Below are positions 1 through 11,986 of a stretch of DNA of 64,000 nt, in pieces. Positions within the stretch are counted from its first letter, which is position 1; each line of letters opens with the position of its first letter. The position numbers and the translations under genes were made by a program. Below the pieces are notes generated by a model. It searched no databases. It was not told the origin of the DNA and worked only from the letters and a program-made list of their open reading frames with translations. This DNA comes from Ectocarpus siliculosus (Eukaryota; Sar; Phaeophyceae; Ectocarpales; Ectocarpaceae): positions 4,351,838 through 4,415,837 of the forward strand of contig FN649750.1 in NCBI GenBank assembly GCA_000310025.1. Direction: 5' to 3'.

Positions 1-278
1 GTTGGGGTTTTAAACATAGATTCAGGTTCCGTTGGAACGCAAGCGACTTATGCGGGAAGACCCTTAGGGTCACGGATAGCATATTAGGGTTAGTTCTGCA
101 TCGAAGGAGAGTCGCCATCCTGCCGTGTCATACGCATCTGGTCGAATGTCAACACGCTTTCTTAACGTAAACGGCATTCGAATTTTCTGCGAACTTCCAC
201 AACCACCTTTGTTTTGTGTCTTTGAGCTTCTTTGGTATTTTCTCCTCGAAAGTGTCATCGCAAAAATACACGAAAAGA

Positions 279-352
279 ATCAGCCTCGGCGACACGTAGA
301 ACCACCTCAATAACGCCGAGAACAAGCTCGGAGTGGCTGTATCGGCCGTCTC
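279..352 (+). pseudogene. Decayed, inverted copy of a TspO-like exon
   Basis: This stretch reads, on the plus strand, nearly the same as part of the minus-strand TspO-like exon at 595-735. It covers the segment from the LSVGDTWNH region through LGVAV. The tryptophan codon of GDTW is a TAG stop here (297-299), and several other positions differ (for example NNAEN for NNVEK). It lies in the intron downstream of that exon and in opposite orientation, so it cannot be spliced into the gene. It is best read as an inverted partial duplication that has lost function. Confidence 0.75.
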
Positions 353-594
353 CTTGGATGTGAAAATACCTACACAGTCGTCCCGTAGCTAACGCGGAGG
401 GGTCCCCTGGTGATTGAGGAGAGTGTGAACCGCTGCAGAACAAATCACAACGACAAGTTTACGGCTCAATTGTACGAGAAAAACAAACAATGCCTCTTTT
501 CAAAGCCGGCACTTGAACGCGGGACAGTCTGCAACAAAAAAAAAAATCTTCAAACCAAAAAGAGCACCTCACAGCTGTGCCTTGTCTTACTCAC

Positions 595-3275
595 CACCAG
601 GAAGACACCGGACACAGCCACTCCGAGCTTCTTCTCGACGTTGTTGATGTGGTTCCACGTGTCGCCGACGCTGAGGTGGAGCACCATCGCCGCGATCGGA
701 GTTGCCACTAGGTTACCTCCGAGAGCCTCCCACACCTGACGAACCGGCAACGAAAGCACACACATCAGGATATGCAGTGCTCTTCAGCCAAAGAGCCCGT
801 TCGATCAACGGGCTATAAGAGGTCAGTGGTCTTCGATTACACTTGCACCATCTGAATCATTTTTCTCATGGTAGCGAGTTCCACAGAGGTGCGTGTCCAG
901 CAGGGTAGGCACGGCGGAAGCAGAGTGTCGAGTCCTGCCCAAACACAATCAAGAACGACAGAAAGAACCTTCCACACGAACGGTGCCACTTGACGGTGTC
1001 ACTCTCACACTCGCCATGGCGGTGGAAAGTGCCCTCAGCACGCCAATGGTGATCCAGATGACGGGGAAGGCTTTGATAGGCGGCATCCAGTCTGGACGGC
1101 GACGCTCGATCTTCTCCTCTTTCTCCTTCGCCAGGGAGGGACGACGCGCGTTCAGCAAGCTGAACGTTCTGCGGGACAAAGAAAAAGATGCCGGGGGCAT
1201 TTAAGAAAATACGAGATTCCGCTCCGTAACAGCTGCTTGGATGATCAACAAGGTGTGAGTGTCGCCCCAATAAAAATGAACACCAACCTTTGCACCTTTC
1301 GGCGTGTAGTTCACACGGGAGGTTTTCGTTGCTTTTCAAAGGTCGTTCCGCAGTGCTTGCCTTGGTTTGAGAGATGGAGAGAAAAAAAAACTGCTCTTGA
1401 GGGGGGGGGGGGGGGGGGGGCGTTCGGTGGGAGCCGGCAATACAATTGGAACCTTGGAGTGGGCACCCCTACATCTCCTTACTCCACCATCGCCATGTCC
1501 GCCTGTATCGACATGTCGGCCAACCCGCCCCAAGCCCGATTCCGCATACGTACGGACACGGACATTCACGAGTTCAAAAACCAGAATCCCGTCCTCCACC
1601 ATTCAACAGGATGCGGAAGGCCGAAACCGGAGGTCTTGTGTGCACAATACGCCGGAAAAAAACGCGGTGGCGGATACCGATTGGTCGATATGCTGAATAA
1701 ACGCTCCCCATCAGAGTAACTCGACACTATTGGGCTTTAGGTGTTCGTAAATGATGACCGCGATACAAACGAGGCAACGGTGAGCACAGGACCAAATCAC
1801 GCCGAGGCGAAGAGAGCGGCACTGCTGAACGTAGGGTTAACTATAGGTACCAGACACCATGAGAAAGCTTGGAGCACCTAGAAAACATGACACCGCTATC
1901 GTAGACTGTGTACCACGAATGCAGGAATGTGGCAGGACCTACGACACTACACAGCGCACCATGTCGGTCAAATCGAACAGCAACAACGACAAAACAAACA
2001 ACATCAGGTACATACCTCGATTTCATGGCTAGGAAGCCGAACGTGAGAAACACGGTTCGTTGTGCCCACTTTGCGGGTAGGCGAGGTAGCAACTTCCCTT
2101 GCATCAGCGCCAGCAACCCCTGTGGTGCGTACCGTCCAACAAAGCAAACACGACGAAAAAGCAAAAGGTATCGACAACACATGTCCGTAAGAATATTTCC
2201 AGGCTACCCACGTAGAGCTGAGAGGGGGAGGCGTACCAAACACGAAGAATAACGGCCGCGTAGGAGGCCTGCTTGGACCAAAACCGTCCTCTGAAACATC
2301 AACAACGGTGCCAAGAGATTGTACTGGTTGTTTCCATAAACATGCCGTCGGGCGTCGTTTTGGGTTTCGCAGGAAGTCCTAGGACAGGAAACCGGAACGC
2401 AACAAAACCACTCCTATATTGTAACAGTTCCTGCCTCACGTCGCGTGGACGAAATCAAACGGCAAGAGAGCGTTCTTGCCTCTTCAGCAACCTTGGGGTA
2501 GAACAGCTTCGACAATATGATGGGTTGTCTTGAAAGTTGAGCCGCACACGCGTCGTAAGCGACAGCGGAGAAACATAGAACTACGTGTGCAACGAGGAAA
2601 CCCTACTGATACTGTTTCACATACGTAAAAAAGGTGTGATGCAATCTGTGTCAGATATCCAATCAAACCGAGCGGTAGACTACGAATGTCACGTGTGTGT
2701 AAACACCATCCGAGTTGCAGTCGGCACACAAGGGGACTCGTCGGTGGTAATTTCGCCACGGGTCAAAAGCAAGGAGCGGCATTCTCGGTAGAGCAATCCC
2801 CCCTCTCTCGTTGCCAGCAGTTCACTCTGGTGTATCTAGCCTGCTGCTGAACCGCTCCGGTTGCGATGGAAGTGTGCGGTGTGCACCGCATGATTCCAGA
2901 CCAGCGTTCCATGTTGGCATGGTGGGAGGAGAAAAATGCTGCTGTAGGAACGTTGTTTGCGTTTCGACTGCTGTGAGTACAGTACATCTCTTACCATGAT
3001 GATGGTGAACTCCCCAGCCGTTCCAGCGATGTACCTTTGAGGTCACAAAGATCACGGGTCCCAGGTCGCGGGGAAGGGAAAATAAAGGCGCGATATTGTG
3101 TAGAGCAACCGACCTTCAGCATATGCATACGATGTGGTTCTTCCCCCGTACACCGTCCATGTCTCGTGTGTTACAATGTACCAGCAGCATCGTACCAGAT
3201 CCCACCAGGTATCACGATGTCACGTCCGCTTGAAGAACACGCCTCCAACTCCAGGGTTGCAACAACATGACATGA

Positions 3276-3325
<50 letters not shown>

Positions 3326-3787
3326 GGATGTTTCGTACGTTACGCTGTGTGTTGTTTAGCAGACCAAGCTGCTTAGTCTTATGTACAACTCATGTACGTC
3401 TGCACTGCAGGTCAATCTGATGTGCATCTCGCAGGTGGGACATGTGTCACTGATCGTGACAGAACAGCCGACTGCAACACGATAGTGGTACTCTCACTTC
3501 GCCACAGCAGCCACGTCCAAAGGGGGGCGGGACGAGGCGCCACCGCCCCCACCAGCTGCAGGAAGGTCTGAGGCTTTCAGCACAACAGTGCCTCCCTCTC
3601 TGCTGACGGCATTGCTTCTAGGAGTCCAAGGTAGAGCCTGCGCGTTGGCAAATCGAGCATGTTGTTGCCGAGCTGCCGTTGGCGAACGATCACGGCGCAG
3701 CGCGGTCGCAGAAGGAGAGAAGGAGAACGCCGACGAGTTCCCGAGAAGTGCGAGCAACGTCACGCAAATCGAAGTGATCATTGTCAT
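595..3787 (-). CDS. Plastid-targeted TspO/MBR-like membrane protein (partial, 3' end off window)
   Basis: Exons seen on the minus strand: 3787-3498, 2119-2016, 1168-1009 and 735-595. The first begins MTMITS with a hydrophobic signal peptide and an SSAF|S cleavage context, then a Ser/Arg/Ala-rich transit-like stretch. This is the bipartite plastid import signal of stramenopiles. Exon 3 carries W-x-PP...FPVIW...LRALS, and exon 4 carries HLSVGDTWNHINNVEKKLG; both are typical of the plant/algal branch of the tryptophan-rich sensory protein (TspO) family, which binds tetrapyrroles or lipids in membranes. Exons 2-3 and 3-4 join in phase. Exon 1 (phase 2) does not join exon 2 (phase 0), so one small exon between 2120 and 3497 is probably missed. 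The last helices must lie left of base 1. An in-frame ATG at 3919 exists, but 3787 gives a proper signal peptide. The family call is from remembered motifs. Confidence 0.7.
3278..3326 (+). repeat. (CAA)n microsatellite
   Basis: An almost perfect run of about 16 CAA units lies in intron 1 of the TspO-like gene. Similar (CAA)n or (TTG)n runs occur at 40796, 42630 and 63218. Two of those are tails of a dispersed retroposon, so this run may also mark an old 3' tail, but no element body was recognised upstream. Confidence 0.9.
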
Positions 3788-4046
3788 GGTTGGGGGGCGT
3801 GTGTGAGAGCAGTGCTCCGGTGCTCCGGTGCTCACAGCACTGTAGACCACGACCCGACGTGGCAGGACTGTCAGAAGTCTGGCGAGGGGACCCGTGAACA
3901 CCGGTAGGGATGACCACACTGACTCAGAATGCGATATGCGGTCCCCCTAGCTGCCAGCTAGATTTACCAGCAAAATGCACACGAAGTGTCCAGTCTGGCA
4001 TCCAACGGCATCAGACAAGCGATACCCACCCCTTGCTCTGAGCAAA
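3788..4046. promoter_or_regulatory. Bidirectional promoter interval between two plastid-protein genes
   Basis: 259 bp separate the chosen start codons of the minus-strand TspO-like gene (3787) and the plus-strand permease (4047). Both products carry a plastid signal. No TATA box is evident. A repeated gctccggtgctcc stretch occurs at about 3815-3832. The core promoter for both genes must lie here or in the 5' UTRs; that is inference from gene order only. Confidence 0.5.
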
Positions 4047-7000
4047 ATGAGGAAGAGGAGACGTTCCGCGGCTGCTGCCACCACTGCAGCTATTTGCGCC
4101 TGTTGTTTGTTCTGTCCATCGGGAGCTTTTTGGCAACAGGTTCCAAGCGTGCGGAGCATCTCTTGCGGACAGACCCGAGCACATGATATAGCCGTACCTC
4201 GCTGCCGCCCCTCCTCCCGGCTGCCGTTGCATCGCGGAACCTCGAGGAGAGACGAAAGGAGAAGGAAATCTCCGTTCACTGTTGCCGGCGCGACAGATCC
4301 AGCTCGTGTTGCCGAGGGGAGTAGCAATACCGTTCCCACCGATGAGTCACAAACTCAAAAAAATGACGTTCCAGCTGCCGACACAACCGCAGCTGCCGCT
4401 GCTGATGCCGCCGCCGGCGATCTAGCAGACGGCGGCGGGCTTGTCGACAAAGGTGGGGTGTCGAAAGATCGCTTGGCCTTTGAAGAGCTGGGTACGCGAG
4501 AGATGGACAGGTTGTTCTCGACGCTGGAGCCGTGCGACGTGAGCGGGTTCAAGCGGAAGCCCACTAACCTGTTGAGTGCAGCCTCTCTGATAGCGGGCAC
4601 TGCGGTTGGTGCGGGCATACTTGCTCTTCCCGCGGCCACACTTCAGGCCGGACTCTTGCCCAGCGCCGTCGGGCTCGTCATGATGTGAGAAGAACAGCCC
4701 CGCACGCCCACGGCATGGTCCTTGTTTTTGTTCGTGTACCGCTGCGCATGCTCTTGTATTTTCTGGGCGTTGCGATTACGATTGTCATGATTCGCAAGAT
4801 CGAAAGTTCCGAACCGGCTGCACGCGGCACAACGACAATCTTATGTACCAGGTACGTGTTTCCGCCGAGAGCTTCAAGTAAAACGCATCTCGACTTTCAA
4901 GGATAACGCATCTCGACCGCTTGAAATGGTCACACCCGGGCCTAATATTCTGGAATATGTGCTTTTTGGGGGGGCTATTCTTGCGCCTTACGCGCAACTT
5001 GAGCGAGATTGCTGCCCAGGCCCTGTCGTGTTCAGATTGCTACCTCATGATGTATTCGAGAGGGTACCCAACTTCTGCCCTCGGTTAGGTATACATCACC
5101 GGTGGCTGAGTGGTTCGGTCGATGCACTTCAAAACTTCCTGACTCTAGGGGTTATGAGTTCGAATGTCTCCAGAGTGGAAAAAAATGCAACCTACATGTA
5201 CAAGTGAGCAAGGGTCGGTCGAAAATTCAACAAAGAACGAGGGAGGCCTGTTGAACCTTGCACGTGACAACACAATTGAACACAAGCACTGCGTGAGGAA
5301 CCGTGAACATTTCCTCCCGAATGCCTCTAGGTGGGGCACGAAAATAAACAAAGAGAGGGGAAAAGCCCTGGTGGTGTTTACCCCCTCCTGTGTGACCCTT
5401 GATGGCTGTGGTTGTACGAAAATACACTGGGAAGTGTAGTACTCTACATACACTGAAAAGTGTAGAACACGTCTCACTTCGAAAACGTGACAACACAACT
5501 GAACACAAGCACTGCGGGAGGAACTGTGAACATTTCCTCCCGAATGCCTCTAGGTGGGTCACGAAAATAAACAAATAGAGGGGGAAAGCCCTGGTGGTAT
5601 TTACCCCCTCCTGTGTGACCCTTGATGGTTGTAGTTGTACGAAAATACACTGGGAAGTGTAATACTCTACATACACTGAAAAGTGTAGTACACGTCTCAC
5701 TTCGAAAAATTGGGGGACTGTCGCCACAATAAAAAGGACGAAAACACACACACACATGCCTCGGCTGGCGCGTCAAGCATGTACTGGCGCCCTAGAGTTT
5801 AACGGCACGAAACACAATGACATGCACATGCACCTGCTGGATCTGATCTGCGAACGATGGCTGATACATGCTTTCCGGCACCGTCGACAGGTGGGCGTAC
5901 ATGGTGGGCACGGCGTTGCTAATTGCGGAGGTGAACGTTAACGTCATCTGCTCGCAGGGCACGCCTGGAGTGGGCTTGATTGCCCTTGCAGAGCAGGTAA
6001 TAATATCGATGACATCGCATTGCCGGCGCTACGAGCGGATTCTTGTCATGAGATGTTGGGCCTCTCTCCTTCCCGCTGCTGCGGCAGTCCGGGCTGCTAT
6101 TGCCCACTGGTCCTCAACGAAGAGTCTGTCCAATTTTGTGCGTCTGTCAATCTCTCTGTCTGGTTGGCTGTCTGGTTGCCTGCTGGGGGCTCGGCCGGCA
6201 TGCTCTCACTGCGTCACAGGCTTTGGGAAAGGGCGGCGCAAGGTTCACTGGCCTCGTGTACGTCTTCATCCACTACTCGTTGCTTGTGGCCTATATGGCG
6301 CAGGGGGGTGAGCTTCTCGCCGAGAGCTTCAACAGTGTGTTCGCAACCGCGGGGTAAGTGTGTGGGAGTCTAGGTTTCGCGAGGAGAATTTTACCCCAGG
6401 GTGTGCGTGAAAAGGGTGGTGGCTATGAATGTTCGGTTGCCACGGAAGCCACGGATGTTGGCGGCTTAGCCCAGTCTTCATGTTTGGTGGCCGGGGTTTG
6501 GAATGGAATGAGGATCCGAGCGGTTCGTGATGTTGGTTGCAACACTGATTGTGTTTTTCACGGATCAAATGGTTTTTGGGCTTGATCGCAAGACGTCCTT
6601 GGTCAACGGAAGCTTAACGGGCATGAAACACATCGTATCCCACTTTATTCGTCGTACCCACCCTGTTGTTTGTCATTGTTTCGGATTCCGTCTTTGTCCC
6701 GTCTCGACGCCTTCAAGGTCAGGCATAGCGGCATTGCCCGAGTGGGCTAGTCCTGTGGCCTTCTGCCTCGCCCTCGGTGGCTTGGTGTTATTCTTCACCG
6801 AGGAATTCGTTGCATCTGTCAACAGGTGTGGGTTGTGTGTGACGTATGGGCCTGGACATACCGCACCTTTGTGCGACCTGTTGTGGGTGTGAAATACTTC
6901 ATGGTATGGTGCGAAATACTACTGTACCCACCCCTTGAAGCTCAACCAACGTTTTGTCGCTCGCTTTCCCCATGTTTATCCCTTCTCTTCTCTTTCCGTG

Positions 7001-10000
7001 TGTGCACCTCCTGTGGATCCGTCTCTCTCGGCAAATCCCATGTGTTTCGTTGTATTATTTTTGGAGTTCTCTAGTCTCCTGTTATTTATCTTCCTTGGTG
7101 TCTCTCCTTCCCTCTGCCTGCCTGTCCCCTTCACGGAAAGACACAACTCCGAAGCAGCATCGAATTTCGAGGTTCTGTGTGCGTTTCTTTCAGCTACAGT
7201 AAGTAACTCACACCATGCACTGCCGGTCCGTTTCGATAAAAAACTTCACCATAACCCCACTTGACGTCTGTATTGTTCTCGATCCAGTGTCTTGGTGGGA
7301 GTGGTGCTATTATCGTTCTTTGGCTTAGTGGGGGTGGGAAGCGGGGGCGTCCAGATGAACTACCTCGCCGAACAAGACTGGAGCAAGCTGCCCTCCACTG
7401 TGCCGGTGCTGTTCATCGCCATGGTGTTCCACAACGTTATTCCGGTCGTCACGACCCAGCTTGAAGGTGAGAAGATGCGAAGAACAACGACGACACAGCA
7501 CCCTTCTATGGGAAACCTAATCAAGCGATTTTCGTGTGTATCAGCGTGCACAGACGCTGACGGTCTCCACTCCTCAATGCCCCCCTCAGGCGCTCCGCTA
7601 CTGTGATGGCATTGCCTTTTTTCACGGGTCTGTTGTGGGCTGTTTCCAAGGGTTTCGATGCAGTGTTATATATTTTCATTCCAGTGGTGACATGTAATAC
7701 GGATACGTTGTTGATGACGCGCGAACGCCATAGGAGTATGACACGTCCGGAAAAACAAATGTGGGTTTCGCCCAGCCCTGCACGTTCTACTCGGCAGTAT
7801 TGTACGCAACGATAGTGCAGGCATCTGTAGTTTCCTTAAGGCACTTAACCAAGCTGGCGTTGGCAACCGATGTTGCACGTTCTTCTTCCCCGAGGTGTTC
7901 GAAACCACTCCTTAGAGCGAGGCTCATAGACTGTGTCGTGGCCGCCTCTTCTCGCTTGCCCAAGCCTCTCTGCACGCTCTTTGTCGCAGTGTCTGTCTCA
8001 CACCAATACCGTTACTGTCGTGAGAGAGCACAACTCGCAAGTGAGGCTGGGGCATGAACGAACGGCTTGCGTGTGCGTTATTGGATTAGGCAACACCGTG
8101 GGCTCACAATCCCGTCACGGACACTATTCGAAAAGGTGGTCTTGAAAAAACGTCGCATACTCCCAGAAATTGAATTTCTAACCCAGGCTCCCACACTCAT
8201 GCCACCCCCATGCGACACTGTCGAATGTTATCCAAACGTTAACCCAACCGCAACCGTCGAATGCTTGGAGCCTTTCCTAATTTTTTACTGGTGGTAGACA
8301 TGGACAAAGTTCGCAAGGTGACATTGGGACCTCGCGTCGGAAAAAGCAAGGCATTCTTCAACAACCATTGCACTATGGCGTTACTGGTGACGGAGACTTA
8401 GACAAAGATCCCTGCCGCACCTGGTCGTCTCTAAATTGGCACGACATTCTCGACCCTCTAGATTAACGTGCTGTTCCTCGATCGCTGATTTTTGCTCATT
8501 AGGGGACGTCGACAAGATTCGGAAGGCAGTGATCGGAGTGTCACTGGCCCCACTACTCATGTTCATCGCCTGGAATGGTGTGATCTTGGGGAGCGTGTCG
8601 AAGGATGCCGGTCTGGTTGCCGAGGCAGCCGGCGGCGTTTTCGACCCTCTCCAGGTGCCAAGCGCGATATCCGCTTGAAACGTCCAATGTTCTACGAAAC
8701 GAACAGGCGTTTTTCAGTAGTATATACTTTGGTACGCTGCACCCTCTCAGCGGTGAAGACAAAGTACATGTCCAGCAAGTTCGTTGTATTTTCCCACAGC
8801 AAGTGAGATGTGTCGTACCCCGCTGTCGATTGCTATCAACCTGCTGCCCCTACGACGTTATCTCCGTTTCGACATTGGCATCAGGCTTTGCGAGCAAATG
8901 CCGGCAGCGCGGAGGGCGCTGGAGCCCTTATTGGGCCCTTGATATCAATTTTCTCCGAAGTCGCCATCATCACATCTTTCATAGGTGATGTTGTCAAGAC
9001 ATAATTTTGTTGATTTTATCATACTGTTGTCGATGTACAGGGAGGTCGATTGCACCTAGTATGATTTTGTTTTGTTGTTATATTGGTATAGTCCGTGCAC
9101 AACAATGAATCCATAAATTCCCCCAGCACAAATGACAACTTTTCTCTGCACACAGGTGGTTGTTCCGAAATCTGAAAGTACCGGCAAACGCCCTGTTTCC
9201 AGGCGCATGGCGTGACGGAGAGTTTTTTTGTTTTGTTTTTTTTCCTTGACTTTTTATCCCCGAAACACCTTTAAAACTTGATTCGTTTACACAGGGTGGT
9301 GTTTATTGCCGATGCCAAAAAACTCAACGGATTTGGACACATGTCGGAATTCTGCGGTTGGGGATTTTTTTTTTTTTGTAATTCTCGAAATTACAGGAGA
9401 TATCAGAGAATAACTGAATGTAGAGGATCAACTTGATTCGTTTACAGCGCGACAACCACCTGACCGATTTCAAAATAAGCAGTGGCAAACGATCCCTATC
9501 GTCGATCTACAGGTGGGGTTTTTGGGGTTTTGCTGGGAAAAATCTAGTTTTCGAGATATTCAACATGTTGTGCCGCACCATGGGTGGGTGTGCTTTGGTG
9601 GGCGACACAACACGCACAAACAACTCTCGCACACGTTGCAGCCCGAAGAACACAAAATACCCACGCAAGCACCATGGGGAATCCTAGGGGGCGGCCTAAG
9701 AAGAAGAAGATCGGCTATCGCGGAGCCGATGGCCGGGCGGCTCCTAAGAAGCCGAAGCCGGCGCAGCAACATGAGCTTCCACCCGGTGCTGGTGATGCGC
9801 TCTCCCATGACCGCGGGGCAGATTTGATGGTCGTGATGTGTGTTTTGCGTGCGCATGCCAGCGCTGTACAAATGTTTGTTCAACAGGTTTGCCGGGTTTG
9901 TTGTGCGCCTGCTGAGTGATCCCTTTATTTTGTGTTGGGCCTTGTTGTTTTTTCCAGCACTCCCTTGCGGTTGACTGCCTCCGAAAGTTTTGTATATATT

Positions 10001-11986
10001 AATTATATATAGAGTGATAGAGTGAAGTGTTGTGCATGCGAATAGACTGTGCATGTGTTTTCGTCCTGCATTGCGTGTATATTATTACAGTAAAGTGCGC
10101 GATCAGTTGTGAATAAGAAGGGTATGGACGCGGGGAAATTTCACAGAGGGGGCACCGTGGCATAAAATGGGGGTGCCTTGGCGCAAAAATGGGGGCCAAC
10201 GTGGTGATAGAGGGGGCTCCGCAGTGATAAATGGGGGGCACCGTCGTAATATATGGGGGCTCCGCGGAGGAAAACAGGGGGTACTATGCTGATTTAGGGG
10301 GTTCCGTGGACCATTTTGGTCAAAAATGCCGCATTTTCCCAAAATGAAAAAAACTCTGCAGCTATCGACGTAGCTCGACGAGGCGGTCACGAATATCGTT
10401 GTTTCGCGTTTCAATTGTTTTTCTTTAAAAAGATATCGCACAAAACGTGAATGGACAAATTGTTGTGCATGGACCGTATTTTTTGGTTTCGTTAGTGGGC
10501 GGTCTCCATCTGTCACTACAGTTTTTCAAGCTTGGCGTTCCGGCAGCGGGTACTTGTCAGTTTAAGGAGCCATGGCGCAATCCAGGAGCTGGGCAAGCGT
10601 ACTGTACGGAAGATCACCATGTGGTTATCTCGAGGTATTTTCAGCAGGTATCTTGTTCGGAGTCGCCACGACTGCTGCTAACGTTGACCTGACCGGTCTG
10701 AATTGTAGACCATCATGCAAGGATCTGCACCGATTCTGGCAAAGCAATGACCGAGTACCACTTTCAACACCCACAACGACGATGTCAACCGCTTCACATA
10801 ATCAAGATCATTGCGCCACGTGTCATTTATTTCGCGATGTATCTCCGATTTCTGGGCGCTAGGTTTCATCGTGGGCCTGCTGGACTTCTTCACGGACGTG
10901 CTCAAGATCCCTCCCGGGGACACTTCCAAGTGAGTTGTCGTTCGTGGTCTCGTTGCTGTCATGGGAAACTTTTTCATGTCAACGACCAATGAGAATGAAG
11001 TACCAGTAGAGGCAAACGACAGGGTGTCCATTGAACGGCAGTCGTAATCTCTCAGGCCCCCCTTGGATGCGATGCACACACAGACGCCGCATGCCATATG
11101 CACATAGAGCATGATGCACAGAGGTGCTGCCGCAGATGGGGTCTCCATGAAATGGCACACCCAAGGAAACGCAAACGCCGCCCGCAATCCAGAAACAAGC
11201 AATATAGAATTGGAGACATCGGCGCGAGGCACGATCTCGTTCACGCCGAACGAGCAAAAGCCATCAAACCCGGTGGCCACTGCAGCGTTTAACGACCGGG
11301 TGGCACGCTATTAATGATCCTCCCTTACATCCATTCCGAAACGGCCAAACCTTCAAGGGAGCTTCCATTGTACGGCGCCATATTGCTCCCGCCCCTGGGC
11401 GTGGCTGTGACGGATCCGGACATTTTCTTCGCCGCCCTCGACACCGCGGGAACCTTCGGGATATCCTTGTTATGCGGAGTGCTACCAGCCGCTATGGCGT
11501 GGAGGCAACGATATAGCGGAGACAGCACGATCGCGACACTGCCGCTCGTTCCAGGAGGGAAAGCGACCCTTGCAGGTGGGCGTGATATCCTGGTGTGATA
11601 TTTTCGTGCCTTGTGGGGCTGGACCGATTGGGTGTTGCAGTTTGGTGCGTGCGCCGTGATGATCGTAATCTATTTACATATTATTTTACTTGCAATTCTG
11701 GATACGGTTGCTAGAAAATATCTTGTGTGAGAAATACATTCGACAAGACGGTCAGTAATATGTATTTGCAGCCAATATCTAACCCTAGACATTTCCGTCA
11801 GACTCCATGTTGATGATAGCGTTTGCGATGATTTCCACGGCATTCTGCTGCGTGTACATGACGAGAAACATTATTTTGTTGCTGCTTCACCATGCAAACG
11901 TGAATGTGTCAGGTATTGCTGGGTTTGCCGGAGTTGTCATATTTCAGAAGCTTTTGGAAATGGCTGGCTTGACCGTGCCCGCCTAA
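4047..11986 (+). CDS. Plastid-targeted tryptophan/tyrosine permease family transporter
   Basis: Ten exons: 4047-4684, 5891-5996, 6220-6353, 6718-6825, 7288-7466, 8503-8654, 8885-8984, 10863-10929, 11358-11575 and 11913-11986. All junctions are GT-AG and in phase, giving 591 aa. The start at 4047 (MRKRRRS) gives a basic n-region, a hydrophobic core and the SGAF|W cleavage context of a stramenopile plastid signal; an upstream in-frame ATG at 3975 would spoil it. A Ser/Ala-rich linker follows. From about residue 174 the first helix reads NLLSAASLIAGTAVGAGILA, the hallmark of the aromatic amino-acid permease family (Trp_Tyr_perm). Later exons give hydrophobic helices including FIHYSLLVAYMAQGGE, VPVLFIAMVFHN and GVAVTDPDIFFAALDTAG. 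It probably moves tyrosine, tryptophan or a related amino acid across a plastid envelope membrane. Intron 7 (about 1.9 kb) and intron 1 carry repeats. Confidence 0.88.
5101..5756 (+). mobile_element. tRNA-headed SINE-like element with duplicated body
   Basis: The first 78 bases resemble a degenerate tRNA of the Ser/Leu type. There is an exact A-box-like TGGCTGAGTGG at 5103-5113 and a B-box-like GAGTTCGAATG about 50 bases on. A body follows that is duplicated in tandem, then a tail reading gggggactgtcgccaca and an (AC)n run near 5747-5756. The last ~130 bases recur at about 59605-59765. The promoter-like head, defined tail and second copy point to a SINE. It sits in intron 1 of the permease gene. 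Confidence 0.6.
5263..5706 (+). repeat. Two tandem copies of a 222-bp unit
   Basis: Units 5263-5484 and 5485-5706 are nearly identical, differing at scattered single bases (attgaa/actgaa, gtgagg/gggagg). Each unit ends with small inverted repeats around acactgaaaagtgta. The duplication is internal to the SINE-like element at 5101-5756. Confidence 0.9.
9674..9919 (+). CDS. Small basic ORF with AT-hook-like motif inside permease intron 7
   Basis: An 81-codon ORF starts ATGGGGAATCC and encodes MGNPRGRPKKKKIGYRGADG and then a Lys/Pro-rich segment. RGRPKKKK is an AT-hook-like DNA-binding motif, common at the start of transposon-encoded or chromatin proteins. It lies in a 1.9-kb intron beside two copies of a cttgattcgtttaca motif (about 9279 and 9433) and a G-rich minisatellite, so it may be the residue of a mobile element. 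No further domain is visible. It could equally be chance. Confidence 0.25.
   Translation: MGNPRGRPKKKKIGYRGADGRAAPKKPKPAQQHELPPGAGDALSHDRGADLMVVMCVLRAHASAVQMFVQQVCRVCCAPAE
10140..10330 (+). repeat. G-rich degenerate minisatellite
   Basis: About seven units of 22-30 bp share an [A/T-rich]-GGGGG-[c/t]-[n]-CCG[tc] core (agagggggcaccgtgg, aaatgggggtgcc, tatgggggctccgc and so on). Each unit has a run of 5-6 G, giving repeated G-tracts on the plus strand with quadruplex potential. It lies in intron 7 of the permease gene. Confidence 0.8.

Noticed and set aside
5227..5757. Minus-strand frame of 176 codons with an internal repeat
   Set aside because: Produced by the 222-bp tandem duplication of the SINE body and not supported as protein-coding.
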